Below the pieces are notes generated by a model. That model was not told the DNA's origin and made no database searches. It worked only from the letters and a program-made list of their open reading frames with translations. Below are positions 35,632 to 47,687 of a stretch of DNA of 64,000 nucleotides, piece after piece. Within the stretch, counting starts at the first letter, position 1. Every line of letters begins with the position of its first letter. The position numbers were made by a program, and so were the translations under genes. The stretch lies in assembly GCA_025094145.1 (NCBI GenBank), contig JALLLS010000076.1:62001-126000 (forward strand), in the 5' to 3' direction. Source of the stretch: Spinellus fusiger. Lineage: Eukaryota; Mucoromycota; Mucoromycetes; Mucorales; Phycomycetaceae.

Positions 35632-36189
35632 GTGTGTAGTGAAAAGGGGCATTGGCACCTAAAAAGATTAGAGTATGATCCTGCCAAACTGCCTGTAATT
35701 GCTTATGGCACAGGAGTAAAGGTAAAAGATGCTGCCAAGTTCAAAGGTTATTGTGTTGGTTTGCCAAGAGTGTTATATCAATCATTGAAAAAAAGAGACA
35801 AAAGGATGGAGATTTTCTTGTGGTTGATGTCGATGAGTTCCTTACATCAAATGTAAACATGATTGACCTCCCACCCAATATGAAAAGCTCTTCTAACAGT
35901 TACTCTTATTTTTGTTCTCAAGATCTGCCACACTTATAACACAAATATCCTCACTGAGGTATTCATAAATTTCAACACTATCCACGCTTGCCAAAGTTGT
36001 GGAATTGTTTGGAACAGAGATGTGAATGCATCAAAGAATATCTATACAATTGCAGAAGAGTGTTTAAACAGTCTCCACCGACCAGCTCCATTCTGTAGAA
36101 AAGAATATGTATTTGTATTCATATTATATATCACCACATCAAAGGTGGTTTCCTATGTGATTCAGATATTTACAGGTAAATCTACATAA
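35632..36189 (+). pseudogene. Fanzor C-terminal fragment, arm B
   Basis: Mirror copy of arm A with the same two one-base frameshifts and the same CQSCGIVWNRDVNAS end. Unlike arm A it loses homology upstream at GTGTGTAGTGAAAAGG. There it is joined to a terminal-repeat-like sequence (TTTCCTTTTATATCCC...GGGTGTGTA, 35604-35638) instead of the Fanzor continuation. Confidence 0.7.
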
Positions 36190-36330
36190 TAATCTTTATT
36201 TAAGAACTAACATGAATACATCAATTTATTTTTGCTCCTTTTCAAATCAATGTCATTTTTAAACAATTGTAGTTCGACTATTTCCTTTTATATCCTAAAG
36301 ATCTTTGGGTGTGTATTTCAGTTGACGAAA

Positions 36331-36365
36331 TTTCCTTATCCATTCCAAACATCTTTAGGTGTGTG
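36331..36365. repeat. Extra degenerate terminal repeat next to Dicer
   Basis: TTTCCTTATCCATTCC then ACATCTTTAGGTGTGTG resembles the right end of the composite element (TTTCCTTTTATATCC, AAGATCTTTGGGTGTGTA). It lies 16 bp after that end and 134 bp before the Dicer-like ATG. It may be a solo end of an older insertion. Confidence 0.45.
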
Positions 36366-36498
36366 TTGTCAAAGAGTCAGTGAGTCACGTGATAAATAGG
36401 CCATTCTCCCTATCCTCTATCATGAATCTTTTCTTTTTTTCTTTTTTGTTTTCCCCCTCTTTTTCTTCTTCTATACTTGCTGCGACTGAGCTTCTGTC

Positions 36499-39400
36499 AT
36501 GACACCAACAGTGGAAGATATTGATTATGAAGAAGGAGAAGAGAATGGAATACACTATGTTGGCCCAGAACCTCTTCTCAATGACATGAACGAACACAAT
36601 GAAGAGTGGCTTCTAAAATACCTTGACCCCGAGTTTCTCAATATCACGCCTGACTCAAAGGCAAAAGACATGGACTTGATTAGATTGGAGGAGAAGTTTG
36701 GCGTGGATGATTTGGATGAAGAGACTGAGGAGACTGAGGAGACAAGTACTGTGGCTATGCTCTGTCCCCGTGAATACCAATATGAACTCTACTTGAAGGC
36801 ATTGGAGGAAAATGTCATTGCTGTATTGGACACTGGCAGTGGAAAGACTCTCATTGCTGTTATGTTGATCAAGGAGATTGCTCGTCTTGAAAGAGAGGCA
36901 CGGATGACGAGACGATTTGTGAGTAGTGCTCAGCATTCATGCAACTGATCTTTCATTCATTCGCTCATTCGTTCATTCGTTCATTCGTTCATTCGTTCAT
37001 TCGTTCATTCGTTCATTCGTTCATAGACCAAACTTACTTTTTTCCTTGTTGATAGAGTTCCACTTGTATTTCAGCAGGCAGAAGTCATTCGATCCAATTG
37101 TGATGTTGTCTTGGAACAGATGTGTGGAGAGATGAATGTAGACAATTGGTCAGAAAAGAAGTGGAGAACCACCTATGAAGAATCTGATGTGTGTGTCATG
37201 ACAGCCCAGATCTTCCTGGATACTCTGCGCCACGGATTTATCAGTTTGAGCAGTGTAAGTTGTGGTGTACCAAGAAGAGAGAGATCTAATCTAGGATCAG
37301 GTGAATTTGTTGATATTTGATGAATGTCACCATGCAACCAAAAAACACCCCTACAATCTCATTATGCGGGAGTTCTATGATCGCTGTAGTGTACAAGACA
37401 GGCCCAAGATATTCGGAATGACAGCCTCACCTATGCATTCCAAAACAGGTATCTTGAACAGCACAGCGTAAGTCTGTGTGCACTGACCTTGGTGTGTCTA
37501 CCTATTAATACCGTCTAGTCTGCTAGAATCAAATCTGAACAGTCGAATCTACACTGCCACCAACCTGGATGAACTAAAGGCTGTTGTTAAGTTACCCAAC
37601 GAGTTGGAATTCCGTTACAATCCCTACACTGAGTATGAGCCTACCCCCCTGACTACTTTTGCCCGTGAAAGATTGGGCAAATTCGAGCGCTTTAACCGTA
37701 TCTTTGTCTCTACTACCGCGGTGGCTCGTCATCTGGGTTCATGGTGCAGTGACCGTCTATGGCAATTCTCACTGAGCACAATGGTGGAGCGCATGGTGGT
37801 GGATACCAAAGGCAGGTCCAATGAGGATCTCTGTTCCGAGGACCAGGCCTTGTATGAGGTTTATTCAAGATCCATAGAGGCAGCACCACCCAATCCTTCC
37901 CGTGATAACAAGGCACTGTTTTCTCCAAAGATCATAGGACTGCTTCAAGTTCTCTACGTATTCTTAGCTAAAGAGGACTTTTGTGGCATTATTTTTGTTG
38001 AAAGAAGACAAACAGCTATTGCTATTAATTTACTCATCAGATCTATCAGTGACCTCAAGCCATTTAAATGTGATATTCTTATTGGACATGGTGCACATAA
38101 TGAGGGAGACGTCAAGATGCGCTTCAAAGATCAAAACAACATGATTAAGAAATTCAGAACAGGCGAACTCAATCTGCTCATTGCCACCAATGTAGCCGAG
38201 GAAGGGCTGGATATTCAGCCATGCAATGTGGTGATAAGGTAAGAGGGGAGTGTACACATGGAATTAAGACTCACCAAGACATGCCTAGATTTGACTTCTT
38301 CACCACACTTATTGCTTATATCCAGTCCAGAGGCAGAGCAAGAAAGGAGGACTCTAAATACATTATATTTACAGATGCTTCGAATAAACAACAGATAGAC
38401 CTGCTGGGTAGATTCCGTATATTGGAGAATGAAATGAAGGTCTTTTGTCAGTCAATGCCTGAAGAAAGAAATCTGGCTACAAAATTTCTTCGCAGTAATA
38501 CAAATTATGAAAAGAGTCTATTTCAAGATGAGGAGAATGATGAAGATTGCGATACAGTATTTATTGTTCCATCTACAGGTGCCATGATTACTGTTGAATC
38601 TTCTGTTGCGCTGCTACATCGCTACTGTAGTACACTTCCTTCTGATCAATTCTCAGTATTAAAGCCTGTCTTTGAAATCACTCGGTCAAACCAAGGGTTT
38701 CAATGCACTGTGCTGCTACCAAGTAATGCAGCCATCACTGATGTAACCTCTGAACCAACACAAACAAAGTCCATGGCAAAGAAGCTGGCCGCTCTTGAAG
38801 CATGTATTCAATTGTATGGAGAAAAGGTATTTGATGAACATTTGATGCCCCATAACGCAAGACGGGAGTTGCTGGGAGAAATGGCGCCTCAATTCGACAA
38901 GAACGGAATGATCATCGGCAGTCGTAGAAGACGTGGTGTGTATGAGAAGCGCATTCCCAAGTTCTGGAATAGAGTGAGAAGGGTAGAAGAAGAAGATCAG
39001 GACAAGGACAAGGACAAGGACAAGGAAAATAAGCAAGGAATAGAGGCTCGGGAAGTAGATGATGTATTCAACACTAATCCAGAGACTGCCCTTATGAACA
39101 TCCAGCCAAAAATAAGGCCTGAGCTGAGACGAGAAATGAACAAGACAAAAACAGTGCCTGTGGAAGAAGAGATTGAGGATGTTGATGGATTGCTCAAGTC
39201 AGAAGCACAGGAAGTGCCTGTCTTTCAGAAGCCTCTATTGGAGGAGGAGGACAATGGACCCTTCACACTGTGGCTTTCTATTATTGAAGTCAAACACAAT
39301 ATATTTACTCTTCCACTTCGTCGCATGTGTTTATTAACATGGAGGGAGTTCCCAGTTCTACCGGAGATTGGGCTGTTTTCTCATGGAACCCCGTTTTCTG

Positions 39401-41634
39401 CTCATCTCCACCCAATGACAGAATCTTTTGAAGTGGACAAGGAGACCATTCTACTCTTAACAGAATATAACTTCAAATCAGCTCTTGCCATCACTAACAA
39501 GGAGTTTATGTGCCCTGTCCGAGATACTCCCTATTTCCTGGTCCCTCTCATCACTGACCATTCAGCAGACATAGAAAAGACATTATCTGCCTGCAGAGAG
39601 AAGATAGACTGGGAAGAGATCAAGAGAACAGCAGCCTATCAGTTTACAGCCATTGATCCCTCCTCAGAGACATTCTGTTTAAAGGATGCTATTGTCACAG
39701 ATGCTGCTGATGGACATCGACCTTACTATGTAGTTGAGGTGGCAAAACACATGCACCCCTTTTCTACTGTATCCGAGCAGGACACTGTACGAGAAATAGG
39801 CTTCACTACCTATGCGGATTTCTATAAAGAAGTCCTGTCGCTGGAAGTGAGTATGCCTGATCAACCCATGTTGCGCGTGCAGAAGATCAACAGAACAATG
39901 AACTACTTGCAATACATCCATGGGAATCCACCCAAAGTCAAGGCACGCACTGCTCAGTGGGTGATTCCTGAGTTCTGTCACCTCCATCCCATCAGTGCCA
40001 GCGTATACCAATCCCTCATACTGATTCCTTCGATTACCACACGTGTTGATGCTTTTTTGCTGGTGCGTGAAGCAAGAGACCGCTATGCACTGCCCATTTA
40101 TGATGTAATGATGCTTGAAGCCTATACCACTCCTTCTGCCAACATGAAGATGAACTATGAACGACTGGAGACACTCGGAGATTCTTTACTCAAGCTGATT
40201 GCTACCATTCGTCTCTATATCAACTTCCCTCTCTGCAATGAAGGTGAATTGCATTGTCTTCGTATCCGTGTGATTTGCAATCGTGCTCTTTACAGAGCAG
40301 CCAAACGCCTGCGTCTCTACCGCTATGTCACAAGTCACACCTTCAACAGACGGTATTGGCGTCCACATCATTTTGTTACTGCTAATGATACTATGGATAC
40401 TCTGAAGGAAGTCAGAACCCACATGTTATCTGACAAGACCCTTGCTGATGTTGTAGAAGCCAGTCTGGGGGCTGCTTACTTGGACACTGGACTGGAAGGA
40501 GGCTTACTTACTGCCATTGCCATGCAGATTCCATTTGATGAGATACGTGAATGGAAGGACTTTATGCCGACGTACTTGAATAGTCGTAAATCGGTGCCTC
40601 CTCGTGCAGAAATCAAGGCTCTTCGATGTGTGAGTCTTCCTCGTGTGTATGAGCTCACAGGATACACCTTCCAGCAACCCCTGTTGGTAGTAGAGGCATT
40701 GACTCATGCGAGTCTGCCTAATTCCACTGCGCCTTGTTATCAGCGCCTGGAGTTCTTGGGAGATGCTATTCTCGATTTCCTTGTGATCCGGTATCTGTTT
40801 GAAAAGTACCCTGATTATGATCCTGGCATGATTACTGAGATCAAGGATTCCTGTGTGAACAACCACGTCCTAGGCATTATTTGTATTGAGACAAGAATGC
40901 ACACACACATCATTCATTACTCAAGCAGACTGATCAAAGCGATTGAGGAATTTGATAGACAGGTACAAGACATGAAGAAGAGTGGAGAAGCTGTAGGAGA
41001 GTACTGGAGAGACATGAGTATTCCAAAAGTACTGTCTGATATTGTAGAGAGTATGTTGGGAGCCGTATTTGTTGACTCTGGATTTGATATTCGCCCTGTG
41101 GAGGCACTCTTCAGACTGTGGATCCAGCCCATCTTTGACGAATACGTTACGCCTGATAAAATCAAAATCCATCCATTGCGTAAGCTTACGACCGATTTAC
41201 AAAAGTTTGGCTGTGAAGGGTTTATGTTACGGTAAGACATCCTTTCTGATCTTCATTCTTACTGACGCTTATTGTACAGCAACCACACTACAACAGGCAC
41301 AGGTCCCACAAGTCAAAAGTGTGTTATTTTTCTTCATGAAAAGCCGTTAGCGTGTGGTGCTGGAGATAATGTCAAGGCTGCACGTCGTGCTGCTGCCCAC
41401 AAGGCTAATCAACGTCTGGAGGATGAACCTGAATTGTTGATGCGTATTTGCAACTGCAGTATTCACATGCGATATGTGCAAGAAGAAAAAGAAGAAGAAG
41501 AACGACTAGAGAAAGAACGACTAGAGAAAGAAGCAGAAGCAGAAGTAGAGGTGCAGATACAAGCAGAGGCAAAAGAACCAGTACAGGAAACAGTGCAGGA
41601 AACAGTGCAGGAACTCATTCAGGCTCAAGCATAG
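36499..41634 (+). CDS. DCL: Dicer-like RNase III
   Basis: Exons 36499-36918, 37027-37254, 37301-37467, 37519-38238, 38289-41231 and 41280-41634 join to 1610 codons plus stop. An acidic N-terminal extension precedes the DExD/H helicase: LDTGSGKT (~110), FDECHHA (~222), [10 protein letters not shown] and QSRGRARK (~525). A Dicer-dimerisation (DUF283) region spans ~619-700 and a PAZ-like region ~900-1060. RNase IIIa shows LETLGDS (~1136) and [13 protein letters not shown]; RNase IIIb shows LEFLGDAIL (~1330) and [13 protein letters not shown]. Both catalytic acid sets are intact. A short dsRNA-binding segment ([10 protein letters not shown]...[11 protein letters not shown]) and a Glu-rich tail end it. 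It cuts dsRNA into small RNAs for silencing. Mucorales have two Dicers; which one this is cannot be told. Confidence 0.93.
36953..37024. repeat. TTCATTCG 8-bp tandem repeat in Dicer intron 1
   Basis: About nine near-perfect TTCATTCG units fill most of the first intron (36919-37026) of the Dicer-like gene, ending at its acceptor. Confidence 0.9.
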
Positions 41635-41814
41635 GTACAGGCATAACCTCAGAAAGAAGAAACAAGAAAGTGGATTAGTAAACCCAATCAAAATAGAAAC
41701 TGAATAAATACCTAATGATAATGACGTCACACTCTACCCATGCGGTAAAATTTTATTAGGGTTGTCCACTTTGTATTTTCTCATCTCTCTCTCCCTCTTT
41801 TTAACGTCTTCGTT

Positions 41815-42260
41815 ATGCTTCGTACTGCTTTCACTGGTGTTGCCCGCGCAGTCACTGTTCGCTCTATGACTGCCAGACCTTCTATGGGTAAACACACTGC
41901 AACAGGCCATACTCTAATCTTATAGTCATGGGAAAGCGTCTCTACTCTGGCCATGAGGATGAGAGCTTTGAGGCCTACACCACTCGCTACGTCAAGTTCT
42001 TTGATGGTGTTGATGATCTATTTGAACTCCAGCGTGGACTCAACAACGCCTTTGCCTACGATCTTGTCCCCGCACCCACTGTAGTGGAGTCTGCCCTTAA
42101 GGCCGCTCGTCGTGTCAATGACTTTGCCACTGCTGTGCGTATCTTTGAAGGCTTGAGGGACAAGGTAGAGAATGACAAGCAGTACCAGCAATACCTGACA
42201 GAACTCGAGCCTCTCATGCAGGAATTGGGTGTCTCTACAATAGAAAACATGAAACTCTAA
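41815..42260 (+). CDS. COX6: Cytochrome c oxidase subunit 6 (Cox6/COX5A family)
   Basis: Exons 41815-41887 and 41926-42260 join to 135 codons plus stop. The first exon is an Arg-rich presequence (MLRTAFTGVARAVTVRS), as expected for mitochondrial import. The mature part has the family blocks FEAYTTRYVKFFDGVDDLFELQ, LNNAFAYDLVPAP, ALKAARRVNDFATAVRIFE and ELEPLMQELGV, with the all-helical COX5A pattern. It is a nuclear-encoded structural subunit of complex IV at the matrix side. Confidence 0.93.
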
Positions 42261-42645
42261 ATCATCATGCGAATAAAAAGCATGACCTTTCTTATAGGAC
42301 AGAAAGCTGAGTGAGTGACGTTCAGATAGATAGATAGATAGATAGAGAAGAGAGAGATCTAGAGAGAGTAGAGAGAGAGAAAAGAGACAAGTATAAATGT
42401 GTGTAAATGCCTGTCAATGTATGCGTTGGGTGGAGTGGGTGGGCTTCACTTTTCTCAAGAGAATTACATTTCTATTTTGGGCACTTGGTTGCATTGTTTA
42501 TAGTGACTGTCTTTTATCGTCAGCAAGGGTTGCTCAAGTATGAACAATAACGCGTAATGTGACGCAATTTATTGGTGGCTGGCATTGAACTCTCTATTTA
42601 TTGTGTTAATCTACAGAAAAGGGGGCAGGAAGCTCCTACTCTACC
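42261..42645. other. Intergenic DNA, AFG3 promoter side
   Basis: Contains a GATA microsatellite (about 42327-42345) and GAGA runs. No gene was seen. An ACGCGT hexamer lies at 42550. Confidence 0.5.
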
Positions 42646-44904
42646 ATGCTTTCACGCCTTGGACAGATCGGTCAACGATCAGCAAAAGAACACACTCTTT
42701 CCTCTCTGGGGCGTCCGTGCTTCCAGAAAGCCACTCTTACTAGACGCACTCTTCGTCAATACTCTTCTGGAAAGGAGCCAAAACACGAGGGCCCAAAAGA
42801 TACCGACAAGCCCTTCAACATCCCCAAAGGGTTCGGAGGTTTCTTTGGTAAGAAGGCTCCCTTACCCCCCAGCCCAAGACAGGTGGTAGAGGAAGCCGCC
42901 AAGAAGCATCAACACAACACTTCCAATAACATTCCTAAACCCCCTCTTTCCAACAAGAGCGGCGGCAACAATAACAGCAGCCTACCACCTGAAATCAATG
43001 CCAACACTCTGTTAGCAAGTGCAGCCATTGGGTGGCTTACATGGAAACTCCTTGCTCCTGGGGATAACTCACGAGAAATCACTTGGCAGTCATTTAGAAA
43101 CCAGTTACTTGACAGAGGTCTTGTTGAGAAGCTTGTGGTGCTTAACCGTAATGTGGTGCGTGTCTATCTGAACACAGCTGCCAATGGACTGGGAACACCC
43201 CAGCAGAGCTTCTACTTTACGATTGGATCAGTCGAGAGCTTTGATAGAAAGCTGGAGTCAGCACAGAATGATTTGGGAATCCCCTCCAACGAGCGTATTC
43301 CAGTGACCTACAGAGATGAAATCAGTCTCGGCAGCACTCTTCTGCACTTTGCCCCCACGCTTATTCTTGTGGGTGTCCTCTACTACATGGCCAAAAAGGG
43401 TCCCGGTGGCGCAGGACAGGGAGGCATCTTTGGTATTGGCAAGAGCAAGGCCAAGCTGTTCAACCAGGAACAGGATGTCAAGATCAAATTTAAGGATGTG
43501 GCAGGCGCAGATGAGGCCAAGGAGGAGATCATGGAGTTTGTCAAGTTCCTCAAGAATCCTGCCTTGTATGAGCGTCTCGGAGCCACAATTCCAAAGGGTG
43601 CTATTCTATCAGGTCCTCCTGGTACAGGAAAAACCCTGCTGGCCAAGGCCACTGCGGGAGAGGCAGGTGTGCCCTTTTTGAGTGTGTCTGGCTCCGAGTT
43701 TGTGGAGATGTTTGTGGGTGTGGGTCCTTCTCGTGTCCGTGATTTGTTTGCCACTGCCAAGAAGAATGCTCCCTGTATCATCTTTGTCGATGAGATTGAT
43801 GCTATTGGAAAGGCCCGTGGAAAGGGAGGTCAGATGGGTGGCAATGATGAGCGAGAGAGTACATTGAATCAGTTGTTGGTGGAGATGGACGGATTTGCCT
43901 CCAACCAGCATGTTGTGGTATTGGCAGGCACCAATCGTCCTGATGTATTGGATCCTGCCTTGATACGTCCTGGTCGCTTTGATCGTCACATTGCCATTGA
44001 TCGTCCTGATATTGCGGGTCGTGCTCAGATCTTCCTTGTCCATCTTAAGCCTATCAAGACAAATGAAGACACTGAAGCCCTGTCTCGTAAATTAGCAGCA
44101 CTGACGCCTGGATTCTCGGGTGCTGACATCCACAATGTATGCAATGAGGCTGCCTTGATTGCTGCCCGTTACCACAAGGATGATGTCCAGGAAGTGGATT
44201 TTGAACAGGCCATTGAGCGTGTGATTGCTGGTTTGGAGAAGAAATCCCGTGTCTTGTCTCCTGAAGAAAAGAAGACAGTGGCTTACCATGAAGCAGGCCA
44301 TGCAGTGGCAGGATGGTATTTACAGCACGCAGATCCCTTGTTGAAGGTGTCGATTATTCCTCGTGGTGTGGGTGCCCTTGGCTATGCTCAGTACCTGCCC
44401 AAGGACCAATATTTGTATTCTGAGAAGCAGTTGTTGGATCGTATGTGCATGACATTGGGAGGCCGTGTGTCTGAGCAGCTGTTCTTTGATACGATTACCA
44501 CGGGTGCTAGTGATGATCTGCAAAAGGTCACCAAGATAGCCTATGCTCAAGTCACAGCCTATGGAATGAATGCAAAAGTGGGTGCACTGTCTTTCCATGA
44601 TCCTTCCCAAGAGCAGCAATTCCAAAAGCCCTACTCTGAGAAGACAGGGGCACTAATCGATGACGAGGCACGCCAACTTGTTGCAGACGCCTACACACGC
44701 ACATTGAATCTTTTGACGGAGAAGAGGGAAGATGTGGAAAAGGTGGCCAAACTTCTTTTGGAGAAGGAGGTGATTACTCGTGAAGATGTTGAGAATTTGT
44801 TAGGCAAACGGCCTTTTGTAGAGAAGACAGTGTATGACGAGTATGTTCGCAAAAAGGTAACAAGAAACAAAAGGGGGAATGTATATAGGGAAGACTTGGG
44901 TTAA
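42646..44904 (+). CDS. AFG3: Mitochondrial m-AAA protease, AFG3-like
   Basis: A single-frame 752-codon gene with an Arg/Ser-rich mitochondrial presequence. Two membrane segments (near [16 protein letters not shown] and [20 protein letters not shown]) flank an FtsH-extracellular-type domain ([19 protein letters not shown]). The AAA module shows GPPGTGKT (~323), [11 protein letters not shown] (~378) and RPGRFDR. The metalloprotease motif is HEAGH (~547). Two-span topology and similarity to Yta10/Afg3 point to the inner-membrane m-AAA protease. The plain frame ends at 44904. A donor near 44900 plus an acceptor at 44953-44954 (TTTTTCAG) could instead add DDTPKPTVEDTPSS, ending at about 44999. It converges with UTP15. 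Confidence 0.92.
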   Translation: MLSRLGQIGQRSAKEHTLSSLGRPCFQKATLTRRTLRQYSSGKEPKHEGPKDTDKPFNIPKGFGGFFGKKAPLPPSPRQVVEEAAKKHQHNTSNNIPKPPLSNKSGGNNNSSLPPEINANTLLASAAIGWLTWKLLAPGDNSREITWQSFRNQLLDRGLVEKLVVLNRNVVRVYLNTAANGLGTPQQSFYFTIGSVESFDRKLESAQNDLGIPSNERIPVTYRDEISLGSTLLHFAPTLILVGVLYYMAKKGPGGAGQGGIFGIGKSKAKLFNQEQDVKIKFKDVAGADEAKEEIMEFVKFLKNPALYERLGATIPKGAILSGPPGTGKTLLAKATAGEAGVPFLSVSGSEFVEMFVGVGPSRVRDLFATAKKNAPCIIFVDEIDAIGKARGKGGQMGGNDERESTLNQLLVEMDGFASNQHVVVLAGTNRPDVLDPALIRPGRFDRHIAIDRPDIAGRAQIFLVHLKPIKTNEDTEALSRKLAALTPGFSGADIHNVCNEAALIAARYHKDDVQEVDFEQAIERVIAGLEKKSRVLSPEEKKTVAYHEAGHAVAGWYLQHADPLLKVSIIPRGVGALGYAQYLPKDQYLYSEKQLLDRMCMTLGGRVSEQLFFDTITTGASDDLQKVTKIAYAQVTAYGMNAKVGALSFHDPSQEQQFQKPYSEKTGALIDDEARQLVADAYTRTLNLLTEKREDVEKVAKLLLEKEVITREDVENLLGKRPFVEKTVYDEYVRKKVTRNKRGNVYREDLG

Positions 44905-45087
44905 CTCACTCCTCTTCTTCAAACGATAGACCATCTCTCCTCCTCCTTTTTCAGATGACACACCCAAACCCACTGTGGAGGACACTCCTTCATCATAGAC
45001 TCTATCTCTATTCTTTCTCTATAGTTCTTATATATTTCTTTCTTTTTTTTATATCTATGTATATTAAAATAAAAGGTGTGCTTTTTC

Positions 45088-46827
45088 TTATACAGCAGTA
45101 CGGGTAGATGGGGACATGGCGGCATGGCTGCTAATACCAGAGCGAGCAAATAACATATCCAGTGCAGCAATGGTCTGTGTAAGATCCTTTTGGAATTTAA
45201 TCTCTTGTTTAACTTTGTTCTGTAGTTGCTTCATAAGATCATCGATCAAGGGGGATTGGCCAAACACAGGTGTATAAACATCTAACACAGTAAGTATCTC
45301 CAAAGGGGACACTCTTTACCTACCAATTACAACATCTGACACATCCACCAATAGATTTGTATACCGAGGATGGTTAATGTTCTTAACGATAAAACGCACC
45401 AGTGGCTCGAGAGAAACATCATCTCTGCCTGTAATGGCTGCTTTGAGTCCGTCTCTGTGGATAAGCTCCTGTAACAGAGCCACCACCACAGCTGCTGACC
45501 GGGTGCTTATTCTTAACACCTCATCCAATGCATTTCCATATTGGAACTTCTTCAGATGGGTGTCGTATTTGGTGAGTTTGTTGCGTCGTACTTGTTCTAC
45601 TGCAAAATCATCCTGTGCTGCCTGATTCGACTGTCCACGCATAAAGTATTTGTAGGTGCCGCCCCGAATGTAGCTCTCCTGCTTCTTCTTCACAACTGTT
45701 TCTGATGTCTTGGCCTGACGCTGACGAATCGACAAGAGTCCATTGGCCATACCAGCCACCAAATGTGTGTCGTTGGGAGAGAGGGCTACACTAAGGACAG
45801 GTGCAGGGTACTTTACACTGTAGACCACCTTGTAGTCCTCTACATTGTACACTTTGACATGATGGTCCAGAGAACCCGTCACCAACCGTGAAGCAGAACC
45901 ATCAAAACACATGCTGGTGATTGTCTTTTGGTGGTTGGACACTTCATGCATACATCTTCCGCCTGATAATAAATCCCATACTTTGAGTGTAGGCCCACCA
46001 GCAGACACAATGGCTCCTCCTCCAGGGTACATCAACACACTCTCCACAGGTGCACCGTGGCGCATGGTCATAACACACTCATTCTGTCGCATATCCCATA
46101 ACCGTACTGTGTGATCGTAAGAACCTGTTAATATCAGATTGGGGTTGTCGTTGCTGACAAGTCCAGTGCGCACATAATCGTCATGGTCCCGGAATACATT
46201 GACACTGGTCTCGCTAGGAATATCCCAGATTCTTACAGTGCAATCATCGGATGCTGAGAGAATGTTGGTCTTTTGAGCAGAGAACTGAGCCACATGCACA
46301 GGCCTTTGTGTAGTATACAAGACAATGTCATCAGCAACAGATAAAAGGACAGAGGCGTCAGTAAGAAGGAAAAGGGGGGGCTTACATGGTGTGTTCTTTG
46401 AATGTACGGAGAATAGCACGAGAATTGACATCGAACAACTGAACAAGACCTGTGCCATCACCAGCTACCAGCAGTTTGCCATCAGGGCGGAAACATGCTG
46501 AATAGGCGATATCTTTAAACCGTGAAATGGTCTTTTTGGGTTGGTGTGTCTTTGAAGAGTATATTTGTACGCGTGCTGAAGCCGTTACAGCAAAGTCATG
46601 GGGTGTCACTGGTGAGAAATAGATAGAAGAGACACTGGCATATTCTTTAATAAGGATGGGTGACTGGTTTGAGTGAGATAATGCCACCGAGAAAAGAAGA
46701 TATATATATAAATACAAAAGGGAGATGAGGGACTTACTTTAAATTTTTTCCAGTATCTTGACTCTGAAGACTTTTTTGATAATGACTTTGAGTACTTTTT
46801 CACAATGACTTTTTGATAGTCTGCCAT
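45088..46827 (-). CDS. UTP15: U3 snoRNA-associated protein UTP15
   Basis: Exons 46827-46738, 46663-46386, 46303-45324 and 45281-45088 join to 513 codons plus stop, the same length as yeast Utp15. WD40 repeats are visible (SASDDCTVRIWDI, LTGSYDHTVRLWDM, VSAGGPTLKVWDL, VTGSLDHHVKVYNV). A KYDTHLKKFQYGNALDEVL helix and the UTP15 C-terminal helical domain (PLIDDLMKQLQNKVKQE) follow. It is part of the t-UTP/UtpA subcomplex of the nucleolar small-subunit processome, coupling rDNA transcription with early pre-rRNA processing. Its start is 177 bp from the locus-2 composite element. Confidence 0.93.
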
Positions 46828-47129
46828 GGCTAAGAGGAAAAGTGTAGGCACAAACAAAAGGAGGGAGACGGTTGTGCGGGAAAGGAAAACAGAGCCAAAT
46901 TTTTTATTTCTTTTGTGTTTTAGGAAAAGTGTGACTTTAGGAAGTTCAAGTCACAAGAGTCAAAGTGGTGGAGGGGAGTTGGGTGGGGAGGTGGGTGGAG
47001 AGGTACACACCAGGATATCTTTAGGATATAAAAGGAAATAGTCGAACTACAATTGTTTAAAAATGACATTGATTTGAAAAGGAGCAAAAATAAATTGATG
47101 TATTCATGTTAGTTCTTAAATAAAGATTA

Positions 47130-47687
47130 TTATGTAGATTTACCTGTAAATATCTGAATCACATAGGAAACCACCTTTGATGTGGTGATATATAATATGA
47201 ATACAAATATATATTCTTTTCTACAGAATGGAGCTGGTCGGTGGAGACTGTTTAAACACTCTTCTGCAATTGTATAGATATTCTTTGATGCATTCACATC
47301 TCTGTTCCAAACAATTCCACAACTTTGGCAAGCGTGGATAGTGTTGAAATTTATGAATACCTCAGTGAGGATATTTGTGTTATAAGTGTGGCAGATCTTG
47401 AGAACAAAAATAAGAGTAACTGTTAGAAGAGCTTTTCATATTGGGTGGGAGGTCAATCATGTTTACATTTGATGTAAGGAACTCATCGACATCAACCACA
47501 AGAAAATCTCCATCCTTTTGTCTCTTTTTTTCAATGATTGATATAACACTCTTGGCAAACCAACACAATAACCTTTGAACTTGGCAGCATCTTTTACCTT
47601 TACTCCTGTGCCATAAGCAATTACAGGCAGTTTGGCAGGATCATACTCTAATCTTTTTAGGTGCCAATGCCCCTTTTCACTACACAC
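47130..47687 (-). pseudogene. Fanzor C-terminal fragment, arm C
   Basis: Same broken sequence and breakpoint as arm B: homology starts at the GTGTGTAGTGAAAAGG junction and both one-base shifts are present. DVDEFLTS and CQSCGIVWNRDVNAS remain readable in separate frames. Confidence 0.7.

Larger units (their letters stand above)
33739..36315. mobile_element. Composite inverted-arm element with Fanzor fragments, locus 1
   Basis: Outer ends are TACACA...AAGATCTTTAGGATATA at 33739 and its complement ending GGTGTGTA at 36315. Inside are an arm at 33739-34410, a core at 34411-35638 and an inverted arm at 35639-36315. The arms are close to perfect inverted copies of each other except near the ends. 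The core also starts TACACACC and ends GGTGTGTA. The whole unit is the reverse complement of 47004-49585. It ends 184 bp before the Dicer-like start codon. No transposase other than the broken Fanzor pieces was found, so mobility would have to be provided in trans. Confidence 0.75.

Noticed and set aside
35632..36189. Possibility that frame changes in the Fanzor arms are introns rather than frameshifts
   Set aside because: Each change is a single-base phase shift with the protein motifs directly adjoining, so there is no room for an intron.
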